Shown one piece after another: positions 22,669 to 34,058 of a stretch of 64,000 nucleotides of DNA (position 1 is the first letter of the stretch; each line of letters starts with the position of its first letter). The DNA comes from Brachionus koreanus (Eukaryota > Rotifera > Eurotatoria > Ploima > Brachionidae): assembly GCA_016987375.1 (NCBI GenBank), contig PJRA01000509.1:909781-973780 (forward strand), written 5' to 3'. The translations under genes and the position numbers were made by a program. The notes under the pieces were generated by a model. That model saw only the letters and a program-made list of their open reading frames with translations, had not been told where the DNA came from and did not search any database.

Positions 22669-25146
22669 GCTGACTTAGAAACACAATTAAAAAGCTGGAT
22701 TCATTTCTAGCTGTTTAAATTAAAAATTTTCAAGTAAATAAGGTGCGGCAAACCCAAAGGTTATCCTTTGCAAAGCTTGATCTTGTGTTTTAGGGTTTTT
22801 TTTTAATAAAATAAAATAATGAATTATAAAAAAAATTTCTCAAAAATAGCTAAAAATTTAATTGTTCTCACAAAGATTGGCTAAATCAATTTTTTTTTTA
22901 TTTCATTAAAAAGATTTCAAATATAAAATTTATCTCAAAACTTGAAGATAAAATTTACAATTTTTAAATTAAGATAAAAAATTCAATTAAAATTTAAATC
23001 CATTGGAATTTGATGAATGGTAAAATATTTTGTTCAATTAGCAATTTTGTGGCAGTCAGTTATTATTTGTATAATTTAACTACTTTTCTTTTGCTAAATA
23101 ATAATTTTAAAATTTTTAATAAATTTGAATAATTAAAATTTACATAGTAAGAATTATATTATTTGACTTGAAAACCCAGGATAAAATTACCTGATTAATT
23201 TTTTAAATTTTTAAATTATTACATAATGAATGCTGGAGATATGCACTTTATCTATAATCTAGTAGGACGGATATTAAAATTTGTTACACAAATAAATAAC
23301 TCAATTTTAAATTTTCTCCTTGATGCAAAAGATTTATGAGCATCTGTCTACTGGATTGTTAGGCTCTATAGACTATACAATATCAAAAATTTTTCACCTA
23401 AAATAAATTTACCTGTATCTTTAAAATATTTTCTCACATTTTATTTTTTTTTCAGCCGAAAGTCAAACAAAGATATTCAACGTTAGTTTCAATAATTTTT
23501 TTTTAAAAGTTTTCAAATAAAATAAAATATGAAAATAAATTAAAATTCATTATTAGATTTTTACTTTTTAATTCTAAATAGTAACAACAAGCGAAAAGTA
23601 TGTGAGTTAAATTTTAAATTTAAACTTTTTTTATTGTATTGTAATCTTTTATTCCTTTGTCATATGATAGATTATCTCATTTTCTTTTTTTGATGGAGAG
23701 TCTTTTCAAGAAACAAGTTCATTTTTAGATTGTTTTATGAGCCAATGTCTATAGCCCCTATTTTCAAACACTGAACTATCAAATTGTCGTTGCATCAGTT
23801 CTTAATTTCATCATCTGTTTCAGGTGAATGGATTTATCTACTAAGAGAAATAAATTTTTGACCGTGGGCTAGAACAAATATTATTGGTAAGAATATTCAA
23901 AGAACTTTATACTTTATACTATGTAATCAACTTTTATTAAGCTTTGCGAAAATTTTAACAAACTGTCAGAGCAAAAAGCTTAAAAATCATAAATTTTTAT
24001 TTTCAAACAGTTAAAAACTAGTTCTGTGAATGCAACATATTGGAATATTGTAGTTTGAACCTTAAAATATCACTTAATTATTTTTTTGCGTTTTGTTCTA
24101 ACAGTTTTTAACAAATTTCGCAAAGCTTCATTGATTGAATTTTTATCAAGTTCTTTAAATATTCTTTGTAAAAAATTTAAAAAAATGAATTAAATTTAGT
24201 TGTAAAAAATTCGAGATTTTTTTTTTAAATTTTTTATAAAATAGACTGAAAATTTAAGCAAATTTTAATTGAATTTTTATAATTGATTTTTAAATATATT
24301 TTAAATTAAAAAATTTTCCAAATTTTAAATTAATTTTGGTTTACCATTGTAGACACATAAAAGTTGCAACTAAAAATTATTTATTCCTTATTTTATTTTA
24401 CATGTTTAATGAATGATTTTTTGTGTCCAAATTTCCAAAAAATCTTTTTAACTAATTTATTTTTAAGACATAAAGATAAAATTTGTTTTATCCAATAAAA
24501 TTTTTTTGATTTTTAAGACATAAAGATAAAGCAAATATATTCTATATTCAGTACATGGAGTTTTGAACGTTTTTATTTTAAAAATTTGTTAGTATAATCT
24601 AATATTTTTTTTTGATGATGGATAGCATAGTTTTTATCCAAATCAAATGATCACTATTTTTTTGTAAAAATATGGACTAGTTTTGAAATTATTTTGAATC
24701 ATTTCATCATCAAATTTTGTTTTTAATGAAGAATTTCCAAAATAATAATAAAAATTTAATCATATTTATTTATTAAAACAATTAAATCCTATTTATGTAT
24801 CTGTTTTTTAAAGAGTTATTTGAGTTATGAGAAAATTCATATTCTTGATGAATTCGTCCGGTTGATATTTTTAAAAAAAAACTCAACTATATTGTTAAAT
24901 AATAAATTTTAAATTTAATTTAAAAAATGAATCATTTAAAAAATTAAAATAAATAAATTTTTCCTTCATTACTAAGCTAATTATTCCAAAGTCACAAAAA
25001 TCTAGATATAAAATACTAAATTAGGCAAGAAACAAAAAATCAAACGCATGATTAAATTCTGTCTAATTTTCCAATATCTATTTTGCTACTCTTTTTTTTA
25101 AAAGCAATTTCCATAATAAAAAATTTCTCTATTCTTACACAAAATC
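22669..25146. other. Intergenic stretch with one TIR element
   Basis: Apart from the inverted-repeat element at 23886-24170 I see only AT-rich sequence. One small direct repeat is present: TTTTTAAGACATAAAGATAA occurs near 24461 and again near 24511. Confidence 0.45.
23886..24170. mobile_element. Element with about 80-bp inverted repeats
   Basis: The left arm AAGAATATTCAAAGAACTTT ... TTAAGCTTTGCGAAAATTTT is repeated in reverse complement at the right (AAATTTCGCAAAGCTTCATT ... GTTCTTTAAATATTCTT). The arms are about 80 bp with scattered differences around a spacer of roughly 110 bp. Exact ends and target duplication are unclear. Confidence 0.55.
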
Positions 25147-26685
25147 ATGCTTCACACCATAAAGCGAAGATTTTCAAAAGTGGTACGAAAAATCGACCAA
25201 AGCAGCCAAAACAGCGTAAAACGACAGCATTTTGGCGTAAATTGTGACTCTTGCGGACAAAAGAATATACTGGGTGATAGATTTTGTTGTACCATATGCC
25301 AAAATCATAATTTATGTTCCGAATGTTTTTGTTCAAATAAAATTAACAAAAAACATGAGATAAATCATCCTTGCCTTCTCATTGTTCATCCAGAAAGTAG
25401 TCCAAGATCTCACAGTCTTCAATCATTGAAAGATCAGTGTTTCAATAAAGATTTTAACACAAGTTGTGACTTGTGCGACAAAGAAATAACTGGTGTCTAT
25501 GTTAAATGCAATGTATGCTACTGCATTTTTATGTGTCTTGAATGTTCCAAAAACCACTACAAAAATCACTCACAAATATTGTACAATACTGTTCGTCTGC
25601 AAAAGTTCAAGTTTGAAGATATTAAATTCCAAGATATGCTTGACAATGGAAATTTTGGTTTTGTTTATGATTCAATTTTAAAGCCCTATAAGTACCGTGT
25701 TGCGGTTAAACTCATGAACAGAAAAATCTACAATAGGCTATCATTTAAAAAATTTAATTTTGCACCAAGAGATGTCAATTTGGACGAGAAATTTCTTTGC
25801 ATTGACCGAGAAACCGAGGCTTATATCGAAATATTCAGTTCTAATATTGTAAAATTGCTGGGACATGGACGCGATCATCTGAATCGTCTCTTTCTGGTCT
25901 TGGAATTTATGGAAAATGGGTCACTAGAAGACTTTTTAATGAAGCACAATCCAGATAAAATTTTGCTTATTTTAAAACTCAAAATAATGCTAAACATAGC
26001 TACTGGTTTAAGTGATATACATGCCAAAAATTTTATACATGCCGACATAAAGCCAAAGAATATTTTGCTAGACTTTGACTACACGGCCAAAATATGCGAT
26101 TTGGGCTCGATGAAAAATGGAAATTTGGATAACTATGATAACAACACTGGCGGACTTTATTACCTGCCTTTAGAATTTTTCATGGGACAGTATGACAAAC
26201 GAATTGACATTTATTCGTTCGGTTTAGTTATGTACCATCTATTCTCTGGTCACAGACACACATACACAGCTAATAATCAACTAAACATTAACAAGCTTAA
26301 TTTAATTGAACTTCTTTTCATAAAAAATTTAATCCTCAAGGCGACCAACATCAATCCTAATGAAAGAAAAACTATTGATCATTACAAAAATATTTTGTAT
26401 AGTTATGTGAATTGGCTTGAAAAGACATTGAAAAAATTTTCACTCGATCACTCGAATTTTACTGTTTTTGCTTTGAACGATTCAATAGTCAAAATGATAA
26501 ATAAAGAATTAGATGTTAAATTAGATACAAATTGTTCTAAAAACTGTCAAATTTTAGACGAAAAGACGAATAAAGTGTTAGAGAAAGCCATAGAATATTT
26601 GTTAAATTCAAATGAACTGAATGAAAATAAAGATAGCACAGAAAATGAGGAGAAAACTGATATATGTTTGACAACAAAGCTGTAA
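25147..26685 (+). CDS. Protein kinase with two ZZ-like zinc fingers (512 aa)
   Basis: Intronless. Finger 1: C33, C36, C48, C51, C57 and C60 with downstream His residues, the Cys/His pattern of a ZZ-type finger. Finger 2 (about residues 105-145, TSCDLCDKEITGVYVKCNVC and C...C..H) has the same layout. A kinase domain follows at about 155-425: glycine loop DNGNFGFVY, K188 in VAVKL, catalytic loop HADIKPKN (298-305, HRD changed to HAD), DLG (318-320, in place of DFG), GLYYLPLEF as activation-segment end, and DIYSFGLVMYHLFSG. The K, D and N needed for phosphotransfer are all present, so it is likely active. The C-terminal about 90 residues are charged and unknown. ZZ fingers bind peptides or ubiquitin-like partners in other proteins. 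I do not know a standard animal family with this order. Confidence 0.85.
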   Translation: MLHTIKRRFSKVVRKIDQSSQNSVKRQHFGVNCDSCGQKNILGDRFCCTICQNHNLCSECFCSNKINKKHEINHPCLLIVHPESSPRSHSLQSLKDQCFNKDFNTSCDLCDKEITGVYVKCNVCYCIFMCLECSKNHYKNHSQILYNTVRLQKFKFEDIKFQDMLDNGNFGFVYDSILKPYKYRVAVKLMNRKIYNRLSFKKFNFAPRDVNLDEKFLCIDRETEAYIEIFSSNIVKLLGHGRDHLNRLFLVLEFMENGSLEDFLMKHNPDKILLILKLKIMLNIATGLSDIHAKNFIHADIKPKNILLDFDYTAKICDLGSMKNGNLDNYDNNTGGLYYLPLEFFMGQYDKRIDIYSFGLVMYHLFSGHRHTYTANNQLNINKLNLIELLFIKNLILKATNINPNERKTIDHYKNILYSYVNWLEKTLKKFSLDHSNFTVFALNDSIVKMINKELDVKLDTNCSKNCQILDEKTNKVLEKAIEYLLNSNELNENKDSTENEEKTDICLTTKL

Positions 26686-27760
26686 ATTAATATCTTAAAA
26701 TTGTAAAAATTAATCGAAAACAATTATTTAAAATGTGAATTTAAATAAAATGTTTAGTTTATTTTTAAAATTAAAAATTATAATTTAAATTTATTTTGAA
26801 ACAAGAGTGATAATCAAATATGATAAAATAAATTTTTTTAGTAAAAATCGATTTAATTTTATTTTTTGATTTTTTTTTCAAAAGTTAATCAATGCAAAAG
26901 ATGGTCTTGTGAAATTTTTGCTCAATTGTTCCGAATGAAATCAAAATGTTAAAAAATTCTTGTTAAAAAAAGTTTTTTTTATAAAGATGAAAAGCAATAT
27001 TTTTTGACGGATTATCTTCGAAATTCTAGTAAAACTTTGAATGTTATCCTATGCTGAAATTTAGAAAATTAGTACAAACCTTTTTAAAAGGTTATTTTTA
27101 GCATTAATTTCTGTTCTAATTTTTTATTTTGTACCAAATTTTGTTTGAGCTAAAAAGGTTAGATATTTGAGCTAAATTTGTTTTTATGTTAATATGATGA
27201 CAAAAATTTAATAATTTATATTTTCATTTTTGAAATAAAAATTTAATTTAGAAATAAATTTAAAAAATTATCAAAGATTTTTTCTTGATTTTTATATTAT
27301 TTTATGCCTAGAATAATTTTAAAACTTGAAATTTAACGAAAACGAAAAAAAATAAACAAGAGTTGCTCCGCTTTTCTTGGTTATTTCTTATTATCGACCG
27401 AAATTTTGTAAAAGTTTTAAATTATTCATAAGTTTCAATTTTATTTTGATATTTTACAAATATTTGGAAAAAAAATGATCATAAATTAAAAAAATTTTGT
27501 ATTTAAATTGTTTTTATTTAACCAAAATCAATAAATATGTTTTGCCAAAGTGAAATCGAAAAGAGATTTTTGATGTGAACACAGCAGAATATTTGAAGAA
27601 TGAAATTAAATTACAACAAAAAAAATAGAATACAATTGAATTTATCACACAAAATTTTTTTTTTAACCAAAACGTCATGTTTGGAAAATGGATTGAGTCT
27701 TTCCTAAAGATTGTAAATCATGGCTTGTACCTAATGAAAAAGGATCCGAATGGCTTAATT
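26686..27760. other. Intergenic stretch, nothing recognised
   Basis: AT-rich sequence with homopolymer runs between the kinase gene and the LINE fragments. No gene or repeat structure that I could support. Confidence 0.5.
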
Positions 27761-28280
27761 TAGTAGTAGTAGTAGTTTGATGACTGCGAGTTGCTGGATG
27801 ACTCCAGCAAGAGAAACTAAGTCCTATGAGCAGCCTGTTCTCTGGTCGTCAATCCTCTTCTTGAAAGAATTGATACTCGGTGCGNNNNNNNNNNNNNNNN
27901 NNNNNNNNNNNNNNNNNNNNNNNNNNNNNNNNNNNNNNNNNNAAAAGCGTTTCGTCTGATTAGGCAGTCCTTCACCAGCTCTGATCTGATTTTTCCTCTG
28001 TGTCCGCTTCTAGACGGTCCAACTTGTAGAGAGGAGTGCCAATCGACAGTATCCAGTCCTTTCTGAATTTCTGAACAGTTCTACTAGATCGCCCCTGGCT
28101 CTCCTCTTCTCCAGCGTTTTCAACTCAAGTTTTAGGCACTTGTCTTCATATTTCATGTCGTGGAGTTCAGTCGGGTTAGCTCATTCTAAGAGGTACATCA
28201 CACAGGACTTTCTAGGAACGAAACCGTCCTACTCCTTACAAGGCCATTGGCTACTAAATGTCCAACCAAACGACTGAAGG
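27761..28280 (-). mobile_element. LINE 3' half with TAG-repeat tail (copy 1)
   Basis: On the minus strand the text YEDKCLKLELKTLEKRRARG, then DLVELFRN, and after an assembly gap SINSFKKRIDDQ are the C-terminal blocks of a LINE reverse transcriptase. It ends in a short 3' UTR and a tail of five ACT units (TAGTAG... at 27761-27776 on the plus strand). Clearly more GC-rich than its surroundings, which suggests a fairly recent insertion. Contains stops, so inactive. 58 unresolved bases lie at 27885-27942. Confidence 0.72.
27885..27942. other. Assembly gap (58 N)
   Basis: A run of Ns within the LINE copy. Confidence 0.99.
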
Positions 28281-28556
28281 AAAAAATTGACAATGATTGA
28301 AAAATTAATTATTTATCTTGTTTATTTATTCGTTTTTTATGCAATCAGATTTTACAAACTTTTTCGCTGCAATTTACTATTACTGCACTTAAATTTTATT
28401 TAAGAAATTTTTTTTTAAAATAAAAATTTTGAAATTTGATTAATTTTCAATTCAGATTATAAAAGAAAAACAAAGACCAGTTTTAGCTATCTTATATCAA
28501 ATTTTAACATGTTTTTTAAAACTATTAAAAAGATTAATTGTTAAAATCTAAATCTT

Positions 28557-29290
28557 TAGTAGTAGTAGTAGTATAAACTGCAGCTTAGATGATATCTAAG
28601 CATAGCTCTAAAGAGCTGTAGCACTCGCTTCTTTTTGTTTCACCAACCAACTATCGAGCTTCGCTTTGAAACTATTCAGGCTCCTGGCATCTACATCTTC
28701 CGGCACATTCATTTACAACTCTATCTGTAAAAAAGTTAAATCTTTGAAGACAGTTCTTTATTCTTTCACAGGTAAGACAATAGCTATTTCTCCTCAACTC
28801 ATATCTTCTGTTACCAGGTTTTGTGTTAAGACTGTAGTTGATTCCTTTATTAAATTTAATTTGTTCGTAATTGTTTACCAATTTGTACATCTGGATTTTT
28901 TTTGTTTATTTGACCCTATTCTATCCTAGTGGATAATGGGGAGGAGCTCATCTCCTCTCATATCTAACCATTGAGCAATACAATAATTTGATAATCTCGC
29001 TACAAGGATACTTAAATGCTTTCCTAATTAAGCCCAACATTTTATTTGCTTTTGCTGTGGCATTTTTGACTTGAGTAGTCCATTTTAAATCACTATGTAT
29101 GTAAATGACCAAATCTCTTTCAACATTTGACTTACTCAAGGTGTTTGAATCAATTTTATAATCAAACTCTGGATTTTTATTGCCAATATGAACAACTTTG
29201 TATTTTTCTTCATTTAACTGAGTCGACCATTCTTTTGACCATTTGCACACTTTATCTATATTCGATTGTAGGTTATAATTCGGTTAGTTT
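28557..29290 (-). mobile_element. Nested LINE 3' half with TAG-repeat tail (copy 2)
   Basis: Minus-strand blocks in order: CKWSKEWSTQLNEEKYKVVH, then ERDLVIYIHSDLKWTTQVKN and KANKMLGLIRKAFKYP (the thumb region), LLYCSMVR, then after a disruption YKLVNNYEQIKFNKGINY, RRYELRRNS and RFNFFTDRVVNECAG. Ends in a TAGTAG tail (28557-28572 on the plus strand). Between SMVR and the YKLVN block the expected 40 or so residues are missing and replaced by the short tail motif at 28912-28960, so the copy is both deleted and interrupted. Confidence 0.78.
28912..28960 (-). repeat. Conserved retroelement-like 3' tail (copy 2)
   Basis: On the minus strand GGAGATGAGCTCCTCCCCAT, then TATCCACTAGGATAGAATAG, GGTC and an A-run. 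It interrupts the LINE reverse-transcriptase frame just before the IQMYKLVN block. Matches copies at 17720-17766 and 58932-58962. Confidence 0.6.
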
Positions 29291-29340
29291 TTATTAAATA
29301 AAATTTTCAACCGAAAAGGTTGTAATTATAAAAAGAGAAC

Positions 29341-30144
29341 TTGAGTCTAAAGTTTGATATTCGTTGAATCAAAATTACAAAAAAAAGATTAATAATAAAA
29401 ATATAATAAAAAAGTTGTCTTTTATTAAAGTTTTTTATTAGAAAAATAAAATAAATGGAAAAAAAATTAATTTTTAAAAGAAAATTATAAAATTTTGTTT
29501 CTTTTATTGGATCCGATTAGATTTAATATTGAACTAGTTTTTTATTTTGTAGCAAGAATAATAGAAATCGTAGAAGGATTGACATTTAATTCTTTAGCTG
29601 TTTCTTAAGTTTTTTTTTTTGTCCCGTATGTTAAGTTTAATGAGTAAAATTTTTCGTTATTCGAAGGTTCAACTGTATATTAATTTCTTTCGAACAAGTG
29701 TTTGTCGCCGTTACTGACACTAACATTTTTTACAAACTAAAATAAATGCTCGAGATAAAAAAAAAAAAAATTTTTTTCCTACAGCACTTCTTACTACTAT
29801 TACTAAATTCTTGAATTTCTTTAACAGCCTTTTTTAAAAAAAAAAATTTTCAAATAAACTTTTTGATACGATTTTCGGATTAATAATTATCATTATTTTT
29901 GAGTAACTTTTATGAACACTCTCAATTTTTTTATAAACTTGAAAATTATTCAAAAATAATGTATAATTCTCAAATTCGAAAAAACAAAATTTAACTTAAT
30001 TTAGAAATTTTGAACAAAATTATTACAAATTTATATGGTTTAAATTTTCAATATTTCATTATAGAGAGTTAAAACTTGCTTATATTTAAAAAAAAACTAC
30101 TTAATCATTCATTTCCTAAATGAGCTTGATTTCACCAAGTGATA
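29341..30144. other. Upstream of the carrier gene; missing 5' exons expected but not found
   Basis: No EF-hand exon could be recognised here for the SLC25 gene that follows. A TATACAGTTGAACCTTCGAA-type sequence (minus strand at about 29660-29680) resembles a pogo/Tigger terminus, but no partner end was found. Confidence 0.4.
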
Positions 30145-31363
30145 ATGCGATATGCGGTTAATAATTCAAAAGAATACTTTTCTTTGTCTCCAATTGATAA
30201 CATAGGCGATGTTCTGTCCTACTGGAGGTTTTCGACTGTAGTTATTTAAAAAAAAATATATTCATTTTTTTCTCATATAACTATTTTAAGTTACTAGATG
30301 TGGAAGAAAGTTCAATTGTACTTGAAGATATACCAAAATCGGAAACTCGCTTTGACGTCGTTTATCGAAACCTGATTGCTGGAGGAATAGCAGGTGCAGT
30401 TTCTCGTACTTTCACGGCTCCTTTTGACCGCTTAAAGACGGTCATGCAAGCTCTCGGGTCACGAAAACAAATCGAAATATTCGGAGGTTTCAAATACATG
30501 CTACAAGAAGGTGGCGTCACAAGTCTTTGGCGTGGCAATGGCATGAATGTTATCAAAATTGCTCCAGAAGTAGCATTGAAATTTACTTTTTATGAAGAGG
30601 TAAAAAAAACTGCTTTTTTTGCTAAATATTTTAGGAAAATGTCTATTTCTAGATGAAAATTTTGTTTATAAATGATAAAAATCGTGAAGCAAATATATTA
30701 GAAAGATTTTTGAGCGGATCAATAGCCGGTGGTTTAGCTCAATCATTTATATATCCTTTAGAAGTATGATTATATAGAATAAATTAAAAATTAAATATTT
30801 CAATTAGTTTTTGCTTTTAAGTTGCTCAAAACTCGTATGGTTTTGCGAAAAACCGGAGAGTATTCAAGCATCTTAGATTGTGCTAGAAAAGTTATTAAAA
30901 ATGAAGGCATAAGATCATTCTACAAAGGATATATACCAAATATACTTGGCATTATTCCCTATGCTGGAACAGATTTGGCCGTGTATGAAGTAAGCTAAAT
31001 TTGAAAAAATGATAAAAAATTAAAACTCACATTATTTTGTAGACCTTAAAAAGATTTTACATGCGTCGTCATCAAATGACTGAACCGTCCGTGCCAATTC
31101 TGTTGCTGTGCGGCACTTGTAGTACAATATGTGGACAACTAGTGAGTTATCCGTTAGCTTTGATTCGCACAAGGCTGCAAGCTCAGGAAGTTCCGATGAA
31201 TTCGCTTGAAAGAGATACTATGGTAAAATTGCTTAAGCGAATATGGAATAATGAAGGTGTGCGAGGCCTTTACAGAGGTCTTTTGCCCAATATAATCAAA
31301 GTAGTTCCGGCAGTTAGCATATCATATGTGGTATACGAAAAAACTAAAAGAAATCTAGTTTAG
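30145..31363 (+). CDS. Mitochondrial ATP-Mg/phosphate carrier-like (SLC25A23/24/25 group), 5' end unresolved
   Basis: Exons 30145(or earlier)-30237, 30291-30599, 30653-30763, 30822-30989 and 31043-31363, all phase 0, giving at least 333 aa. Three SLC25 repeats with their signatures are complete: PFDRLK, PLE|LLK (split by an intron) and PLALIR. Family-specific text includes [59 protein letters not shown] and [19 protein letters not shown], which is the pattern of calcium-regulated ATP-Mg/Pi carriers in the inner mitochondrial membrane. The short exon before the carrier ([20 protein letters not shown]) equals the end of the last EF-hand and linker in these proteins, so more 5' exons with EF-hands should exist, but I could not find them upstream. 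An in-frame ATG at 30145 might alternatively give a short form without EF-hands. Confidence 0.87.
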
Positions 31364-33615
31364 AGATATGATAATTTAAAATTATAAATAAAAAAAATAG
31401 AATATATAATGTGTACGGCATTGGTTCCGGAAAATCAGAAATTTTTTATTTTTGAATTTTTTTTGTTAAATTTTTCAAAATAAAAGCCATTTTAATTTAA
31501 GATTGAAAGTTTTACAGTTCAAATATTTGTTACCTAGTTTATTTTTGAAATTTTTCATGAAATAAAAACCAATTTTAAATTTACTAATTTTATTAAATAT
31601 CCTCATAAGCAGTAAAAAATGTTTATTTTAACTATAAAAGAATTTTTTTTCTTCCTTAAACGCTCCTTGTAGAGTAGAGAATCATTACTATTTGACTCGT
31701 ATTTACACTTATTTTCAATGAAAATAAAATTATTTTGTAATAAAAATTGAATATTTTTATAATATTTTTGATTTAAGATATTAATGAAAAATAATTATAA
31801 ACAATGATTAAATTTAATGAATAAAAAACATAAAAAAGAAGTAAAAAAATGGTTCAAAAGACACCTCCGACCTTTTGGTGTTAAATTTGTCAAATTTTTT
31901 TGCTTAAAAATCATGAATCTTTCTCTTTGTATCTTAAAATAATAGCTTGGTAGCAGGCATTTTTATTTTTTTATTTTATTACTAATAGCTGCATTGACTT
32001 TTCGTTAATATTCTTATATTATTTCTGATGCAGTGCTTGTTTGGGGAACCGATCGAGGCCATATTAAAACAGATTCAATCTATTTAAAATAAATTTTTGC
32101 ATGATTCTTGCAAGTTTTTTCCAAATATTCTTTTAATTGATCACTTTTGTTCAATAGTCGTTAAAGGAACCTGAATACAAGTTAAGATTCTTTAAATTAA
32201 ATCAGAAATAATCTAGCTTAAATTTTGTAGCAGCCCTTAACTAATATCAGCTGACAAAGTTTGCTAATCTAAATTAAATTAAAAGAAATAAATCGATAAA
32301 ATCAATTATTAACAATTAATAAAATTCTATACTATAATTATTCTATACTATAAATTTTATTTAAAATTCTGTATTTAAATAGTCAATCAATCAAGAGAAA
32401 GACCAAGAACTAGCAGACCAAATGAAAAGGTATATTGACAACCAAGAAAATGTCCAGTATGTTTCAGCACTATCAAAAATAAGCTCGAATTAAAAAAAAA
32501 TTCAGTTTTTATTAAAAACAATTTGCTTCAAATTTTTTAAGTTTAAGAAAATACTAAAAAAATAAATTAAAAAAATCTTAAATTTCTAATTCTTTTGCAT
32601 GGATTGACATAAAGTAAAAAAAAAATAAACATATAATATTCTCTTGTTTCCTTTAGTTGAAAAAGCTAGGGTTTAAGAAAAGGAAAATTTTATAAATTTA
32701 AAATTGCCCAGTGACAAAAAAAACGGTGATAAATCGATGAAAATTGAAAAATGAATCATTAATGAGTTAGGAACAATTTCATCTAATTTCGACGATGAAA
32801 ATTAGTATATTTCATCGAAAATAATTGATGAAAACTTTCTTAATTACATCAAAATTTATTTCATTAATAAATAATTTTATTTTCTATTTTTCAAGCAATT
32901 TTAGGAATTATAATAAATAAAATATTTAAAACCAAGAGATTTTTTAAAATTTTCTAACTATAAATCAGAATTTATCAACATGTTTGATTTGAAACGAACA
33001 TCAATACACATTTTCTCACTAGAAGGACTTTTTAAATTTTTATTCTTGAAGTTATTTATTTTAGAATTACTTAATAGTCCTATAACTAGACAAGTAACAG
33101 CTTGAGTAGATCTTAAATCAAAGTACATTAACCCCAATTAAATTACCTATTACAAAATAGTAAAAATTTATAAATTTCGGACTTAATGTGTAATTTAATT
33201 TTTTCAAGTATTAAGTATATCTTGTATTTCGGCTAAAGGTATGAATTTTCTGGCTGATTTTATAGTCTTATTATTATTTTTTTCTCATTATTTCTGTTTT
33301 TACGTTTTTTTTTCCTTTGATGAATACAGTAATCGAGTTTTTAAAGGTATCTCTTAAAAAAAACAAGAAAATATTAAAATAAAAATAAAAATAGACAATT
33401 ATTGGTTTTCATTTTCTTAACATGTGGTTATAGAAAAATATTCTTTAAACTGAATAATGTCAATTTCTTTATAAGAGAAACGGTAAATCAAAATGATCAG
33501 GAATTTAATTTTCTATCTAATCAAATCAAAACAGTGTTAAATTTTTAAACCACAATCAAGGAATAATTTAGTTTTAATTTTTTATTAAAAAATAAATAAA
33601 TTATTAAAAAAAAAT
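31364..33615. other. Intergenic stretch; a LINE relic and a MITE end
   Basis: Contains the LINE relic at 31990-32290. At about 31855-31885 a sequence ending in ACCTTTTGGTGTTAA resembles one end of a TTAACACY-type element, but no opposite end was found. The rest is AT-rich. Confidence 0.45.
31990..32290 (+). mobile_element. LINE C-terminal relic (Jockey-like)
   Basis: One frame reads DAVLVWGTDRGHIKTDSI and, overlapping in another, IQSI(stop)NKFLHD. This corresponds to the 'VWG...IKxIQxxQNKxLR' block near the end of Jockey-type reverse transcriptases. Several stops and shifts; only a short segment is recognisable. Confidence 0.45.
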
Positions 33616-33924
33616 TTAAAATTGATTAGAACATGCATTTGAAGTTAAATGTTCGGGAGAACAAGCTTTCATAATTGAATCGAAAACATTGTTTTTTGGA
33701 CAGGTCCAATATTTTAATATGCCATTTTCACAAGTCTTGAATTGATTGCATTTCCCGTGAACTCTAGTTAAATCATCGTTTATGTCACATCTGAGAATTC
33801 GAGAATTTAAAATATAGCCGTAACCACCTCCTTTTTCATCCTTGTTAGGCTTATTATAATATTGTCCTTTAAAAGCGTTTACTAATACTAAAATAGCTAA
33901 TAAAAACAAAATAGAGTATTTCAT
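33616..33924 (-). CDS. Secreted chitin-binding (peritrophin-A, CBM14) protein, 102 aa
   Basis: A hydrophobic N-terminus (KYSILFLLAILVLVNAF) is a signal peptide with likely cleavage near residue 18. The rest carries one chitin-binding type-2 domain: C47, C59, C65, C75, C88 and C98 in the family order, with the aromatic-rich FKTCENGILKYWTCPKNNVF core. Such proteins bind chitin in cuticle, eggshell or gut lining. Single exon. A TATA box lies about 40-45 bases upstream of the ATG, leaving a very short 5' UTR, typical of highly expressed secreted-protein genes. Confidence 0.85.
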   Translation of the reverse strand: MKYSILFLLAILVLVNAFKGQYYNKPNKDEKGGGYGYILNSRILRCDINDDLTRVHGKCNQFKTCENGILKYWTCPKNNVFDSIMKACSPEHLTSNACSNQF

Positions 33925-33962
33925 CTTTTGATATCAAATACTTTGGAAAAAAACTTCGGTCT

Positions 33963-33970
33963 TTATATAA
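33963..33970 (-). promoter_or_regulatory. TATA box for the chitin-binding protein gene
   Basis: On the minus strand the sequence reads TTATATAAAG. It lies 39-46 bases upstream of the ATG at 33924. Transcription would start roughly 25-30 bases downstream, just before the ATG. Confidence 0.5.
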
Positions 33971-34058
33971 AGGCTATGGTTAATGTGACACTTAAAAATA
34001 GAACTAATATTAAATTTTTATTTACAAGAATAAAAGTTTGAAAATGAAAAAATGGATT

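Larger units (their letters stand above)
28446..29340. repeat. Older repeat split by a nested LINE
   Basis: The left part (about 28446-28556, containing AGAAAAACAAAGACCAGTTT) and the right part (about 29291-29340, containing AACCGAAAAGGTTGTA) correspond to the two ends of an uninterrupted copy at 34730-34920. The LINE at 28557-29290 sits exactly between them. Confidence 0.6.

Noticed and set aside
29641..29680. Possible pogo/Tigger terminus (TACAGTTGAACCTTCGAA on the minus strand)
   Set aside because: No matching opposite end or transposase sequence nearby. A similar isolated end near 49993 (ACCGTAAACCCTTGCTAAT) is equally unsupported.
32385..32470. Plus-strand text RPRTSRPNEKVY resembling a transposase N-terminus
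   Set aside because: Very short, followed by stops, no second matching block.
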